This document shows positions 44,712 through 53,882 of a stretch of DNA of 64,000 bases, piece by piece. Position numbers and translations under genes: made by a program. This stretch comes from Algibacter marinivivus. Its GTDB lineage: Bacteria; Bacteroidota; Bacteroidia; Flavobacteriales; Flavobacteriaceae. The stretch lies in the NCBI RefSeq assembly GCF_003143755.1, contig NZ_QFRI01000002.1:124001-188000 (forward strand), written 5' to 3'. Below the pieces are notes generated by a model, which made no database searches, was not told the DNA's origin, and saw nothing but the letters and a program-made list of their open reading frames with translations. Position 1 is the first letter of the stretch; the number at the start of each line of letters is the position of its first letter.

Positions 44712-45743
44712 ATGATAGAAATAATAACTGAAAAAGAAAAGTGGGATGCTTTACTCTCGGAGTTTGATTCGTATGATACGTATCACACTTTCGACTATCA
44801 CATGATTTCTAGATTGCAAGAGGAGTCCCCTATTCTTATAAAATACACAGAGAAAGAGTTAGTCATTGGCGTACCGTTATTATTGAGAAATATTAATGAC
44901 ACGCATTACAATGATGCCACTTCCGTTTATGGGTATTGTGGTCCTCTTTCAAAAGGTGTAACTGACAACTTTGATAATTCTAACTTTATTGAAGCTCTAA
45001 AAGATTATTTTATTGAGAACAATATTATATCAGTATTTTCGAGATTAAACCCTTACATAGCAAACCAAAATAAAGTGCTAAATAATTTAGGGGAAATATT
45101 TCCTTTAGGGAAAGTGGTAAATATAAATTTAAAATTAGACAAAACAATTCAACGTCAAAATTATCATCGTAGATTAAAAAACCACATAAATAAATCCAGA
45201 AGAAATTGTAAAGTTGTAAAAGCAAAAAGTATTGAAGAAATAGAAAATTTTATTGAAATTTATAAAGAAAATATGATTCGTGTTAATGCAAAAAAATCAT
45301 ATTATTTTAGTAAAGAGTATTTTTTAAAATTATTTGAAAGTAAAAATTTTAAAACAGAAATCCTTTTAGCGATTGATAAAGAAAGTAAAAAAATTATTTC
45401 TGGGGCAATGTTTTTCAAAACTAATTCAATTGTTCAATATCATCTATCTGGAACCAAAAATGATTTCTTACATCTTATGCCTACAAAGCTTTTAATAGAT
45501 GAAATGAGGATTACTGCAACAGATAATGGATTTAAAATATTTAACCTAGGTGGCGGATTAGCAGCTAGCGGTGATGATTCTCTCTTTAGATTCAAATCTT
45601 CTTTTTCAGATAATTTTCACCCTTTTTCACTTTGGAAACTAATTATCAACCAAAAAGCTTATGATGAGGTTTGTGATAAGAATGAAATTATAAATAGAGA
45701 TTCAAAATTCTTTCCACTTTATAGGCTTAAAGAACATTTATGA
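44712..45743 (+). CDS. FemAB-like (GNAT-fold) acyl/aminoacyl transferase
   Basis: A 343-residue protein of the BioF2-like/FemAB group. YHTFDYHMISRLQEES near residue 20 and VSVYGYCGPLS-like TSVYGYCGPLSKG near 77 mark the first GNAT lobe. RRLKNHINKSRRNCKVVKA near 153 is a basic linker. The second lobe has GAMFFKTNSIVQYHLSGT and the telling NLGGGLAASGDDSLFRFKSSF near 277. Known relatives transfer amino acids from tRNA to peptidoglycan or acyl groups to sugars. It follows the ATP-grasp gene by 60 bases. Confidence 0.82.
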   Translation: MIEIITEKEKWDALLSEFDSYDTYHTFDYHMISRLQEESPILIKYTEKELVIGVPLLLRNINDTHYNDATSVYGYCGPLSKGVTDNFDNSNFIEALKDYFIENNIISVFSRLNPYIANQNKVLNNLGEIFPLGKVVNINLKLDKTIQRQNYHRRLKNHINKSRRNCKVVKAKSIEEIENFIEIYKENMIRVNAKKSYYFSKEYFLKLFESKNFKTEILLAIDKESKKIISGAMFFKTNSIVQYHLSGTKNDFLHLMPTKLLIDEMRITATDNGFKIFNLGGGLAASGDDSLFRFKSSFSDNFHPFSLWKLIINQKAYDEVCDKNEIINRDSKFFPLYRLKEHL

Positions 45744-45799
45744 ATTATGAATAACTAGTTTATCTAAAAGAAATATACCCTATTAAAAAAACCAAACCA

Positions 45800-46528
45800 A
45801 TGCACAATAATTTAAACAAAGAACTTTACTCTGATCAGTTGTTTAAAGTTTGGGCGGAAAAAAATGACTTAATTCCTTTAGAAGACTATTTTTTAAAAAA
45901 ATATTTTTTAGATAAAAATGCTAAAATTATTGAAGCTGGTACTGGTGGTGGGAGAATTATTTTTGAAATAGAAAAACTTGGATTTAATAATTTGCAAGCT
46001 TTTGATTATGTTGAAAACATGATTAACTTTTGTAATAATAAAAAAAAGGTAATCAAATCTAAAGTAAATTTTAAAACTGCAGATGCCACTAACCTTTCAG
46101 ATTATAATTCTAACCATTTTGACTATTTAATCTATTTGCAACAAGTATTATGCTTTGTAGATAAAGAAAATTTACCAAAAGCATTGAAGGAAGCATATAG
46201 AATTGGTAAAGAGAATAGTATTTATATATATTCTTTCCTTAATTGGAACTCAAAATTATATAATCCAATTTTAAGCATATTAGTTAATGCTTTTAGAGTT
46301 TTAAGAAACGAAAAAACAAGTAAGTATAAGTTACCTTGGTTGAATATTGACGGAAAGTTTAATTGGAAATTTTTAAACAAAAATCAACCTCAAAATATAT
46401 GGTTTAAAGAAAAAGACATTTTAAAAATTCTTACCCAAAATGGGTTTTCAATTTTAGAAACTAAAAATAAAGTAAATACTTCAGATAAAATTGGTCATAT
46501 CCATATAGCGTGTACAAAATCAAATTAA
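45800..46528 (+). CDS. SAM-dependent class I methyltransferase
   Basis: A 242-residue protein. Motif I appears as IIEAGTGGGRIIFEIEKLG near residue 43 and the acidic residue after strand 2 as AFDYVENMI. FDYLIYLQQVLCFVD near 112 corresponds to motif IV/post-I. The C-terminal part has a lid-like insert (IDGKFNWKFLNKNQPQNIWF) seen in Methyltransf_11-type enzymes. It may methylate a sugar or an acyl decoration. It lies between two FemAB-like genes. Confidence 0.85.
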   Translation: MHNNLNKELYSDQLFKVWAEKNDLIPLEDYFLKKYFLDKNAKIIEAGTGGGRIIFEIEKLGFNNLQAFDYVENMINFCNNKKKVIKSKVNFKTADATNLSDYNSNHFDYLIYLQQVLCFVDKENLPKALKEAYRIGKENSIYIYSFLNWNSKLYNPILSILVNAFRVLRNEKTSKYKLPWLNIDGKFNWKFLNKNQPQNIWFKEKDILKILTQNGFSILETKNKVNTSDKIGHIHIACTKSN

Positions 46529-46555
46529 ACTTAATTACAATCATTTATACTATAA

Positions 46556-47797
46556 ATGGAATCAACAAATAGCCCCTTCTCTGCTAGTACTTTCCAAAAA
46601 ATTTGGAAAAAACATTTTATTCCCAATTCAACGGTTGAATCATTTAAATTTATTGATGGCGTAAACTTTTACAAAAGTAAGCTTGCATTATTTTTTAATG
46701 TTGGAAAAAACCTAACAAAAGGGAATAGTTACAAATTAAATGATGTGCCAGATTACAAAAACAAAACATTTATAATTTATGATGTTTTGCCACATTTAGA
46801 TACAGAACAATCTAATTCACCAAAAGGGATAGGTGTTTTAAAGTCTAATCAATATCCTGGTTTTTTAATACACTTAGATAAATTCAAAAATATTGATGAT
46901 TATCTTCTAAACACATTTAGTAAGAATACCAGAATGAAAATGCGTAAATTCAATAAACGATTAGACGCATGTTTTAATATTTCAACTAAAATGTTTTTCG
47001 GAAATATTGATAAAGAAGAATACAACGAAATATTCGACAACTTTATGATATTATTAAAAAAACGATATGCAGAAAAACAGGTATCTTATAATAATATGCA
47101 GGCCTCAGAATGGGCGTTTTATAAAGAAGTTGCCTATCCTCTAATATTAGAAAAAAAAGCTTCATTATTTGTAGTTTATGATAACAATATACCTATAGCT
47201 ATTACTTATAATTATCACACCAAAGATTCACTGATAGATGCCATTACTGTATATGACATAGATTACTCTAAGTTTAATATTGGTTATGTAAACAACTTAA
47301 AGATTTTAAACTGGTGCTTTGATAATAATCTAAAAGTATTAGATTTTTCTAAAGGCTATTTCGATTATAAGAAAAGAATGTGTACGCTTGAATATGATTT
47401 TGAATATCATATCATATATGATAAAAAGTCAATTCTCTCAAAACTGAAAGCACATATTTATTATAATTTTTTCGAATTAAAAACTTATTTAAGACATAAA
47501 AAGTGGGATGTGAAATTACACAGGTTTACTTATAATCTTAAAAGCAAGAAACAAGAAAAAACAAATCAAAATGTTGAAATAAAAAAATTAGACGTATTAC
47601 CAAATTCAGATGAATTAATCAAAATTGATATTAAGGAAGATACCAAATATAATTTTTTAACAAGATATGTAAATGACTTTCTTTACCTTGCTATAAAACC
47701 ATATACTGACATTGAAGTATTTAAAATTAATAACGATGAAAGTATTTTTATTTTTTCATCAAACACTTTAATCCAACAAGTAGAATTTATAACTTAA
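46556..47797 (+). CDS. FemAB-like GNAT-fold transferase, paralogue A
   Basis: A 413-residue protein of the BioF2-like acetyltransferase group. Near residue 120 is LLNTFSKNTRMKMRKFNKRL, the basic linker. EKKASLFVVYDNNIPIAITY near 200, YDIDYSKFNIGYVNNLKIL and WCFDNNLKVLDFSKGYFDYK near 255-275 form the catalytic GNAT core. It matches the gene product at 49629 almost motif by motif, showing a duplication within the locus. The C-terminal 90 residues are variable. Substrate unknown; N-acylation of an amino sugar or amino-acid addition is plausible. Confidence 0.8.
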   Translation: MESTNSPFSASTFQKIWKKHFIPNSTVESFKFIDGVNFYKSKLALFFNVGKNLTKGNSYKLNDVPDYKNKTFIIYDVLPHLDTEQSNSPKGIGVLKSNQYPGFLIHLDKFKNIDDYLLNTFSKNTRMKMRKFNKRLDACFNISTKMFFGNIDKEEYNEIFDNFMILLKKRYAEKQVSYNNMQASEWAFYKEVAYPLILEKKASLFVVYDNNIPIAITYNYHTKDSLIDAITVYDIDYSKFNIGYVNNLKILNWCFDNNLKVLDFSKGYFDYKKRMCTLEYDFEYHIIYDKKSILSKLKAHIYYNFFELKTYLRHKKWDVKLHRFTYNLKSKKQEKTNQNVEIKKLDVLPNSDELIKIDIKEDTKYNFLTRYVNDFLYLAIKPYTDIEVFKINNDESIFIFSSNTLIQQVEFIT

Positions 47798-47802
47798 ATA
47801 TT

Positions 47803-48765
47803 GTGAAAAGGCTATTTCTAAAAAGCATATTATATGTATTTCTTATTATAATTTCTTTAGAGGTTATAGTTAGAGCTTTTCATTTATATAAAGAAGTCCC
47901 AATAAGATATATTGATGAGTTTGGTGTTGAGAAAAGTTTACCTAGCCAAACGGGATTCGCAGTAACAGGAAATAGAAAACAAAACTATTCAGAATATAGA
48001 ATTAATGATTTTGGTTTTAACTCATTTAGAGAATTTTTACCTACCAAAGAAAACATTGAAATTGCTTTAATTGGAGATTCGTTTGTTGAAGGTTTTCATC
48101 AAGATTATTATGATTCTACTGGAAAAAAAGTTGAAGATAAGTTGCATCAAAAAAATATCCAAGTATACGAATATGGTTATGGAGGTTACGATTTAGCTAA
48201 TCAATTACATATCATTGAAGCCTATATAGATCACTTTAAATTAATAGACCATATTATTATGTATATTAAATTTGAAGAGGATTTAGATAGAAGTGAATAT
48301 ATTCCAAATAAGGAAAGAATAAATATGTTGAAATCTCCTTTATTTAAACTTAGAGATAAGTTTAAACTACTATCCTACACTTCCGAAATAGGAATAGTTG
48401 ATCCAGTTAAAAACATGGCATTAAAAATGGTTCAAATTGGAAAGTCATCAAAAAAAACAGATTCATTAAAAACATTAATTGATATTGATAAAGAGCGATT
48501 AAAAAACTTTAAGACATTAATTAATACCTACAAATTTGATAAAAAGAAAATAACATTTTTAACAAACATAAAAACAACAAGCGCTATTTTTATAAATTAT
48601 TGTAAAGAAAATAATTTTGAAATTATAGATTATGGTACCGTTTTTGAAGAATCAAAAAAAACACCAACTCTTATTTATGACCAGCACTGGAATAATCATG
48701 GAAGAGATTTGGTAGCCTCTGAAATATCAAGTTTCTTAAAAAAGAAACTAAACCTACACAAATAG
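47803..48765 (+). CDS. Membrane-anchored SGNH/GDSL-type hydrolase or transferase
   Basis: A 320-residue protein. The start is GTG at 47803, five bases after the previous stop; it puts the basic MKR just before a membrane helix (LFLKSILYVFLIIISLEVIV). The extracytoplasmic domain has Block I IALIGDSFVEGFHQDY (about residue 87), a Gly block YGYGGYDLANQL near 125, and Block V YDQHWNNHGRDLVA near 290 with the Asp-x-His pair. SGNH proteins of this layout de-acylate or O-acylate exported sugars. No MBOAT is directly adjacent, though two occur elsewhere in the locus. Confidence 0.72.
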   Translation: MKRLFLKSILYVFLIIISLEVIVRAFHLYKEVPIRYIDEFGVEKSLPSQTGFAVTGNRKQNYSEYRINDFGFNSFREFLPTKENIEIALIGDSFVEGFHQDYYDSTGKKVEDKLHQKNIQVYEYGYGGYDLANQLHIIEAYIDHFKLIDHIIMYIKFEEDLDRSEYIPNKERINMLKSPLFKLRDKFKLLSYTSEIGIVDPVKNMALKMVQIGKSSKKTDSLKTLIDIDKERLKNFKTLINTYKFDKKKITFLTNIKTTSAIFINYCKENNFEIIDYGTVFEESKKTPTLIYDQHWNNHGRDLVASEISSFLKKKLNLHK

Positions 48766-48769
48766 TTAT

Positions 48770-49549
48770 ATGGATAAAAAAATTATTATGATTCTTGAAG
48801 ACCATGCCTATGCTAAAATGGTTTTCAATTCTTTAAAAAAAGAATTTACCATTAGCCATGTAATAATAGACAACGGTCAAAGCTATTCTAAGTTAATAAA
48901 AAAAAGAATTAAAAAACTTGGCTTATTTCATGTTATTGGTCAACTATTATTTCGAATTGTTTTAATTCCTTATATAAACTTCTCAGCAAAAAATAGAATC
49001 AAAAACATCTTAAATAAAAATAATATTGAAGATGTTGAAATAAATGATGAAAGAATTACAAGAATTACATCTGTAAATTCAAAAGAGGGTCATGATTTAT
49101 TAAAGGAATTAAATCCAGATATAGTTGTTATAGTTAGTCACAGAATAATTTCTAAAAAAACTTTAGATTTAACTAGAGCAAAATTTATTAATATACATGC
49201 TGGTATTACACCATTATACAGAGGTTTACATGGCGGTTATTGGTCTTTAATAAATAATGACAAAACAAATTGCGGAGTTACAGTTCACTTAGTAGACGAA
49301 GGCATTGATACTGGTGGAATTCTTTATCAAGATACTATTACAGATATTATAACTCCTAAAGATAACTTTATAAGTTATACTTATTTACAATTAGCAAAAG
49401 CATTACCTCTATTAAAAAAGGCTATTAGAGATGTGCAATCAAACAATATAAAAATACAAAAACCTAAATGCAAAATGGGTAAAGATTTATATTACCAACC
49501 CACATTTTGGTTTTATCTTTACAATAGGTGGATAAGGAATATAAAGTAA
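48770..49549 (+). CDS. Formyltransferase-family protein, probable sugar N-formyltransferase
   Basis: A 259-residue protein. The folate-dependent formyltransferase core is seen in INIHAGITPLYRGLHGGYWS (Asn-x-His catalytic pair near residue 140) and VHLVDEGIDTGGILYQDTI (catalytic Asp near 176). The N-terminal 100 residues are basic and differ from Met-tRNA formyltransferase. In sugar loci such proteins formylate 4-amino or 3-amino sugars from N10-formyl-THF. The 4-amino sugar made by the PglF/PglE-like pair is an obvious candidate. The gene starts 4 bases after the SGNH gene. Confidence 0.82.
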   Translation: MDKKIIMILEDHAYAKMVFNSLKKEFTISHVIIDNGQSYSKLIKKRIKKLGLFHVIGQLLFRIVLIPYINFSAKNRIKNILNKNNIEDVEINDERITRITSVNSKEGHDLLKELNPDIVVIVSHRIISKKTLDLTRAKFINIHAGITPLYRGLHGGYWSLINNDKTNCGVTVHLVDEGIDTGGILYQDTITDIITPKDNFISYTYLQLAKALPLLKKAIRDVQSNNIKIQKPKCKMGKDLYYQPTFWFYLYNRWIRNIK

Positions 49550-49560
49550 TCTCAGTAAAA

Positions 49561-49585
49561 TAAATTGAGTTGATTAATCAATTTA
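49561..49585. repeat. Inverted repeat after the formyltransferase gene
   Basis: TAAATTGA (49561-49568) and TCAATTTA (49578-49585) form an 8-bp stem with a 9-base loop, 12 bases after the stop codon. A T-rich but not pure T stretch follows. It could be a weak terminator or attenuator before the last FemAB-like gene; AT-only stems are weak. Confidence 0.35.
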
Positions 49586-49628
49586 GATTTTATAAATTGT
49601 AGAATATATATTACCAAACGAATTTTTC

Positions 49629-50795
49629 ATGAATAATCTAACAGAAGATTTCTTAGAATCTGTATTCTCATTTAACAAGCTTCCAGACTTTTATAAAACT
49701 TCAAATAGTAATTTCACAGAAAAATTAAATTATACTAACGCATACAATGATTTTCCTGATATAAAAAACAATCTTGTTTTAGTAAAAGATATTCCTTCAT
49801 ATATTTCGCTGGAAACAAAAGCTTTACCCAAAAACATTAAACACTTAAGTATAGATTACTACAAAGGTTTTGCTATTAAATTAGATGATGTTGACAACTT
49901 ACAAGGCTATTTAAAAACTCGTTTTGGGAGCTCTAGTAGATACAAACTACGCAGATCTATCAAAAAATTGGAAAGTGCATTTGATATTAGTTACAAAATG
50001 TATTTTGGTGAAATTGATGATATTGAATATAGATTTGTTTTTGATGAATTCTTTGAATTATTAAAAATAAGATCTATTGAAAAAGGGATTCCAAATAATG
50101 GGAATTTAAATAGAAAAGAATATTATCAAAACTTAGTATTGCCTCTAATAAAACAAAAGAAAGCATCCTTATTTGTAATTTATAATGGAAAAAAACCAAT
50201 AGATATTTGTTTAAATTTTCATGCAGATACTCTTGTTTTTCAACTCATCAGAACTTACGATATTTGCTATTCAAAATTTAATACAGGCTATATAGACTTG
50301 ATGAAGCAAATAGAATGGTGTTTAGATAATAATGTTCGATTTATTACTTTTTCATATGGAGATTTCTATTGGAAAAGACGTTGGTGTAATTTTATTTATC
50401 CATATAGTTTTGATGTTTTTTATAATAAAAACTCTATAAAGTCTATAATAAAAGCACTGAAACTAATCTCAAACTTAAAGCTTAGACATAAATTACGAGA
50501 ACGAGGTATAATCGATAAATTTCATGAAATAAAAGCCAAAATTGATAATAAAATCACAGCTTCAAAAGAGCCAAATGTAGAAATTAGTGATATCGATTTT
50601 AATGTAAAAATAAATGTTGGAGAAAAATTAAATTTATACGATTCAAAATATAGTATTATTCGAAAGCTTGCATTTGATTTTCTTTTTAATTTCAATGAAA
50701 AAGAAAAAGACATTAAATTTTATAATATCGAAAATAAACAAAATGAATATTTAATTATGGGGCTTAAAAATAAAATTTCAATCAGCACCAAATAA
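49629..50795 (+). CDS. FemAB-like GNAT-fold transferase, paralogue B
   Basis: A 388-residue paralogue of the protein at 46556. The basic linker LKTRFGSSSRYKLRRSIKKL is near residue 95. QKKASLFVIYNGKKPIDICL near 175, YDICYSKFNTGYIDLMKQI and WCLDNNVRFITFSYGDFYWK follow near 232-252. The first 80 residues and the tail diverge. It ends the long plus-strand run and overlaps the convergent membrane-protein gene by 14 bases. The two paralogues probably differ in acyl group or acceptor. Confidence 0.8.
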   Translation: MNNLTEDFLESVFSFNKLPDFYKTSNSNFTEKLNYTNAYNDFPDIKNNLVLVKDIPSYISLETKALPKNIKHLSIDYYKGFAIKLDDVDNLQGYLKTRFGSSSRYKLRRSIKKLESAFDISYKMYFGEIDDIEYRFVFDEFFELLKIRSIEKGIPNNGNLNRKEYYQNLVLPLIKQKKASLFVIYNGKKPIDICLNFHADTLVFQLIRTYDICYSKFNTGYIDLMKQIEWCLDNNVRFITFSYGDFYWKRRWCNFIYPYSFDVFYNKNSIKSIIKALKLISNLKLRHKLRERGIIDKFHEIKAKIDNKITASKEPNVEISDIDFNVKINVGEKLNLYDSKYSIIRKLAFDFLFNFNEKEKDIKFYNIENKQNEYLIMGLKNKISISTK

Positions 50796-51531
50796 ATCTT
50801 CCTTCTCTACTAATTTTTTTCATATAAAGCTGAAATGCATATACAGCAAAAAGAAAGGATAGTATCACTTCAAAGTGTTCCATATTATACCAAGAAATGA
50901 ATGGCAAAAAAACTGCAATTGTAATAAATCGCCTTGAAGGAAGATAATCCTTATGAATCCAAAATAAAGATTCAAATTTCTTATTATTCGTGAAAGAAAA
51001 AAAGATTAAACACAATATTGAGATTACTAAATATATTTGAGGATGATAATCTGGTGCAACCAAATTATGTACCGTAAGCTCATCTTGATAATTAATTTCC
51101 TTTAATGATTCTGGTGTTTCTACACCAAAAATTCGTTGTCCCCAACTTATCTCTTCCATACCAACAAAAAAACATGCAGAAGCTAAAATAAAAATGTAGG
51201 TGTTTATGAAAAATATTTTCTTTCTTGATAAGCTTAAAATGAAAAAAACAGAAGCAAAAAGAAAGAAAAAGGTTGTTAAATATTCAAAAACACCATCTTC
51301 ATCAAATAATGTTTGAAAAATAGTCTTTGGAAATAAAAGTCTAGTAATAATATAAATAATATAGAATGAAAATAAAACCACAATGAAAGTGATATTTCTT
51401 CTAATATAATTATTGGATAACTTCCTAAAAGACTCATTAAATAAATAAAATAATATCCCTGTCAAGAATATAATACATATAATAATAATATAGAGTCTTA
51501 TTTGACTTTCAGATTTTATTTGCAAAAACAT
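50782..51531 (-). CDS. Conserved polytopic membrane protein of unknown function
   Basis: About 249 residues with six to seven membrane helices. ATG at 51531 is preferred; a TTG two codons upstream (51537) would only add two residues. The central stretch FFVGMEEISWGQRIFGVETP followed by LTVHNLVAPDYHP is strongly patterned (Glu-Glu-x-Ser-Trp-Gly-Gln-Arg, then His-Asn). I know it as the hallmark of a widespread uncharacterised membrane family. The conserved polar residues inside a membrane protein hint at an enzyme. It is the last gene of the minus-strand group after the carbamoyltransferase, 49 bases away. Confidence 0.7.
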   Translation of the reverse strand: MFLQIKSESQIRLYIIIICIIFLTGILFYLFNESFRKLSNNYIRRNITFIVVLFSFYIIYIITRLLFPKTIFQTLFDEDGVFEYLTTFFFLFASVFFILSLSRKKIFFINTYIFILASACFFVGMEEISWGQRIFGVETPESLKEINYQDELTVHNLVAPDYHPQIYLVISILCLIFFSFTNNKKFESLFWIHKDYLPSRRFITIAVFLPFISWYNMEHFEVILSFLFAVYAFQLYMKKISREGRFIWC

Positions 51532-51580
51532 GATCAAAGTAATTAAAGTTAGTTTGCTATTAACTATTCTTAAATTATAA

Positions 51581-53266
51581 CTATTTCTCTAAAACATAAT
51601 TACCAATAACTAGTGCATCAAGTCCTGTTGAATAAAAACATCTTAAAGCGTCTTTAGGGGACTCAACTACAGGTTCCCCTTGTATATTAAAACTTGTATT
51701 CAATACTACAGGAACACCAGTTTTCTCAGCAAGTTTTTTTATTACTCCATAATACAAAGGATGATATTTTCCATCAACGGTTTGTAATCTAGCACTACCA
51801 TCAACATGAGTAACTGCAGGTATTACTTTCTGCTTATCTTCATGTACATTACAAACTTTTAACATGAAAGGGGCTTCAACTTCTAAATCAAAATAATCCT
51901 TGTATGAATCAATTAAGGCAGATGGAGCAAAAGGTCTATAAGCTTCTCTATGCTTTACTTCAGCGTTAATCTTATCTTTCATATCAGGAAATGCCGGATT
52001 AGCTAGTATACTTCTACTTCCTAATGCACGTGGACCAATTTCCATAGGGCCTTGAAACCAACCTATTATTTTTCCTTCTGAGAGTAATGATGCTGCCTTT
52101 TCACAAATGTCTTCAAAATAATCTGGTTTCATCTTAGCCTCTTTAATTGTTTGCATTATCTGTTCATTACTATATTGAGTACCCAAATATGGGTTGTCAT
52201 GAACAAAATTCCTAGGTTGCTCAAGTATACCATTATATAAATAATAAGCTGCTCCTATTGCTGTACCATTATCACCAGCAGCTGGCATTACATAAACATC
52301 TTTAAAAGGTGTTTCTCTAACTATACGTCCATTCATAACACTATTTAATGACACACCTCCAGAAATAACCAAATAATCTGACTTAGTTTTCTTATGTAAT
52401 ATTTTACACATTTCTAAAACTTTATCTTCTAAAACACGTTGAAAAGCTGCGGCAACGTTAATATGATTATCTTTAAACTCTCCTTTTGGGTCTCGAGGTT
52501 CTCCAAAAATTTTAACGAATTTATCAGAATATCTATTCTTTATTAGATGTTGGTAATTGAAATATGATAAATCTATCTTTAATTCTCCATTTTTATTTAC
52601 TCTTATAATTTTATCTACTTCATCCTTGAAAACATTAGGGTCTCCCATAGGAGCTAAACCCATGGTTTTACCTTCATCATAATTAGGAATAAAACCACAA
52701 AATTGTGTAACCGTTTCATAAAAAGAGCCTAATGAATCTGGGAAAAAACTTTCCCCCATTTTTGTAACTTTATTATCAATACCATGACCCAACCATGTCG
52801 TTGCCCATTCTCCCGAACCGTCAATACCAAGAAGCGCAGCTTCCTTATAAGGGGACACATAAAAAGTACCTGCAACATGTGTCAAATGATGTTCAATAAA
52901 ATGAATTTTTGGTCCTTCTCCTTTTTTAAATGTTCTGTGATACCATAATTTGAAGCGTCTTTGTTTTGCATAAGCATGCACCAAATGATGTCCAAAAAAA
53001 GGCATAAAGCTTTTTAGATGCTTAACAATATATACTACTTTTTTAAACCAATTCGTTTGTGGCTTTATTGATACAGCTATATGATCTATATCTGAATAGC
53101 TCAATCCTGAGATTTCTAGACATTTTTTTATTGCTAATTCAGGAAAAGCTTGTGTATGCTTATCTCTATTAAGCCTTTCCTCTTCAATAGCACACAAAAG
53201 TTTCCCGTCTTTTACAATACATGCCGTAGAATCATGAAAGTAATAGTTTAATCCTAAAATAATCAT
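51581..53266 (-). CDS. NodU/TobZ-type carbamoyltransferase
   Basis: A 561-residue protein. IILGLNYYFHDSTACIVKDG at the N-terminus, IEEERLNRDKHTQAFP, EHHLTHVAGTFYVSPYKEA and LLGIDGSGEWATTW form the Kae1-like domain that carries out carbamoyl transfer. The YrdC-like C-terminal part has GWFQGPMEIGPRALGSRSIL near residue 400 and VPVVLNTSFNIQGEPVVESP near the end. Members carbamoylate hydroxyls of sugars or antibiotics from carbamoyl phosphate and ATP. In this locus the target is probably a sugar of the polymer. A 368-base gap separates it from the Dlt-like genes upstream. Confidence 0.93.
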   Translation of the reverse strand: MIILGLNYYFHDSTACIVKDGKLLCAIEEERLNRDKHTQAFPELAIKKCLEISGLSYSDIDHIAVSIKPQTNWFKKVVYIVKHLKSFMPFFGHHLVHAYAKQRRFKLWYHRTFKKGEGPKIHFIEHHLTHVAGTFYVSPYKEAALLGIDGSGEWATTWLGHGIDNKVTKMGESFFPDSLGSFYETVTQFCGFIPNYDEGKTMGLAPMGDPNVFKDEVDKIIRVNKNGELKIDLSYFNYQHLIKNRYSDKFVKIFGEPRDPKGEFKDNHINVAAAFQRVLEDKVLEMCKILHKKTKSDYLVISGGVSLNSVMNGRIVRETPFKDVYVMPAAGDNGTAIGAAYYLYNGILEQPRNFVHDNPYLGTQYSNEQIMQTIKEAKMKPDYFEDICEKAASLLSEGKIIGWFQGPMEIGPRALGSRSILANPAFPDMKDKINAEVKHREAYRPFAPSALIDSYKDYFDLEVEAPFMLKVCNVHEDKQKVIPAVTHVDGSARLQTVDGKYHPLYYGVIKKLAEKTGVPVVLNTSFNIQGEPVVESPKDALRCFYSTGLDALVIGNYVLEK

Positions 53267-53634
53267 ACTTAATTTTTAAATGATTTTAAAAGTAAATTCA
53301 AAAAATAGCTATAAATGCAATTAAAATTTAAACTATAATCTATAAAATGCTCATAAAACAAATTATCTAATTATAATTAAATTCATTACATAAAAAATCA
53401 TTTACAAAAAATGACTTAAAATAATTAATTCAAGGGGGAATTTTAATACTTGTTAATTTTGAATAGTTTGCTATTACTAACTAGCATAAACATATGCTTA
53501 AACAAATATCAATGACTAAATATTAAAAACTTCTAGCTTAAATAAAAATTAAACGAATAATTGATTAAAAAACTCGTTGAACTGTAATATTAATAGATTG
53601 TTTTTTGAAAAAAGTATCTAGATCAAAATAAGAT
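53267..53634. other. 368-base AT-rich gap between carbamoyltransferase and carrier-protein genes
   Basis: No coding-like frame is visible. A TAnnTTTG match on the plus strand (TAATTTTG, 53454-53461) has no plus-strand gene downstream and is probably chance. The promoter of the carbamoyltransferase should lie here but could not be recognised. A G-run (CAAGGGGGAA, about 53431) is the only GC-rich spot. Confidence 0.4.
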
Positions 53635-53880
53635 TTAATTTTTAATTTCTTTTTTAACTACGTTAATTAAATCACCAACATTTTCCATAGACATTAAATC
53701 CATCAATTTAAATTTAATATTAAAGGATTTTTCAACTTCATTCATTATTAGTAAGTGAGTAATAGATTCCCAACCATCTACATCTTTAGCAGTAGTTGAA
53801 TCGTCTAACACAAAGTTTTCATGTTCAAGTATTTTAACAAATGACTTTCTTATAATTACTAAAATATCTTCTTTATTCAT
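53635..53880 (-). CDS. Acyl/aminoacyl carrier protein (DltC-like)
   Basis: An 81-residue acidic helical protein. The phosphopantetheine attachment serine is Ser39 in DGWESITHLLIM, matching the GW(D/E)S(L/I)xH motif of carrier proteins. Length is close to DltC (about 78). It lies directly after the adenylation-enzyme gene (2-base gap), which should load it. The chain is probably passed on to the MBOAT system of the same operon. Whether it carries an amino acid, as DltC does, or another acid cannot be told. Confidence 0.9.
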   Translation of the reverse strand: MNKEDILVIIRKSFVKILEHENFVLDDSTTAKDVDGWESITHLLIMNEVEKSFNIKFKLMDLMSMENVGDLINVVKKEIKN

Positions 53881-53882
53881 TT

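Noticed and set aside
51532-51537. TTG start for the membrane-protein gene at 51537
   Set aside because: An ATG only two codons downstream gives the same protein and is more usual.
53454-53461. TAATTTTG as a plus-strand promoter element
   Set aside because: No plus-strand gene follows; the next genes are on the minus strand.
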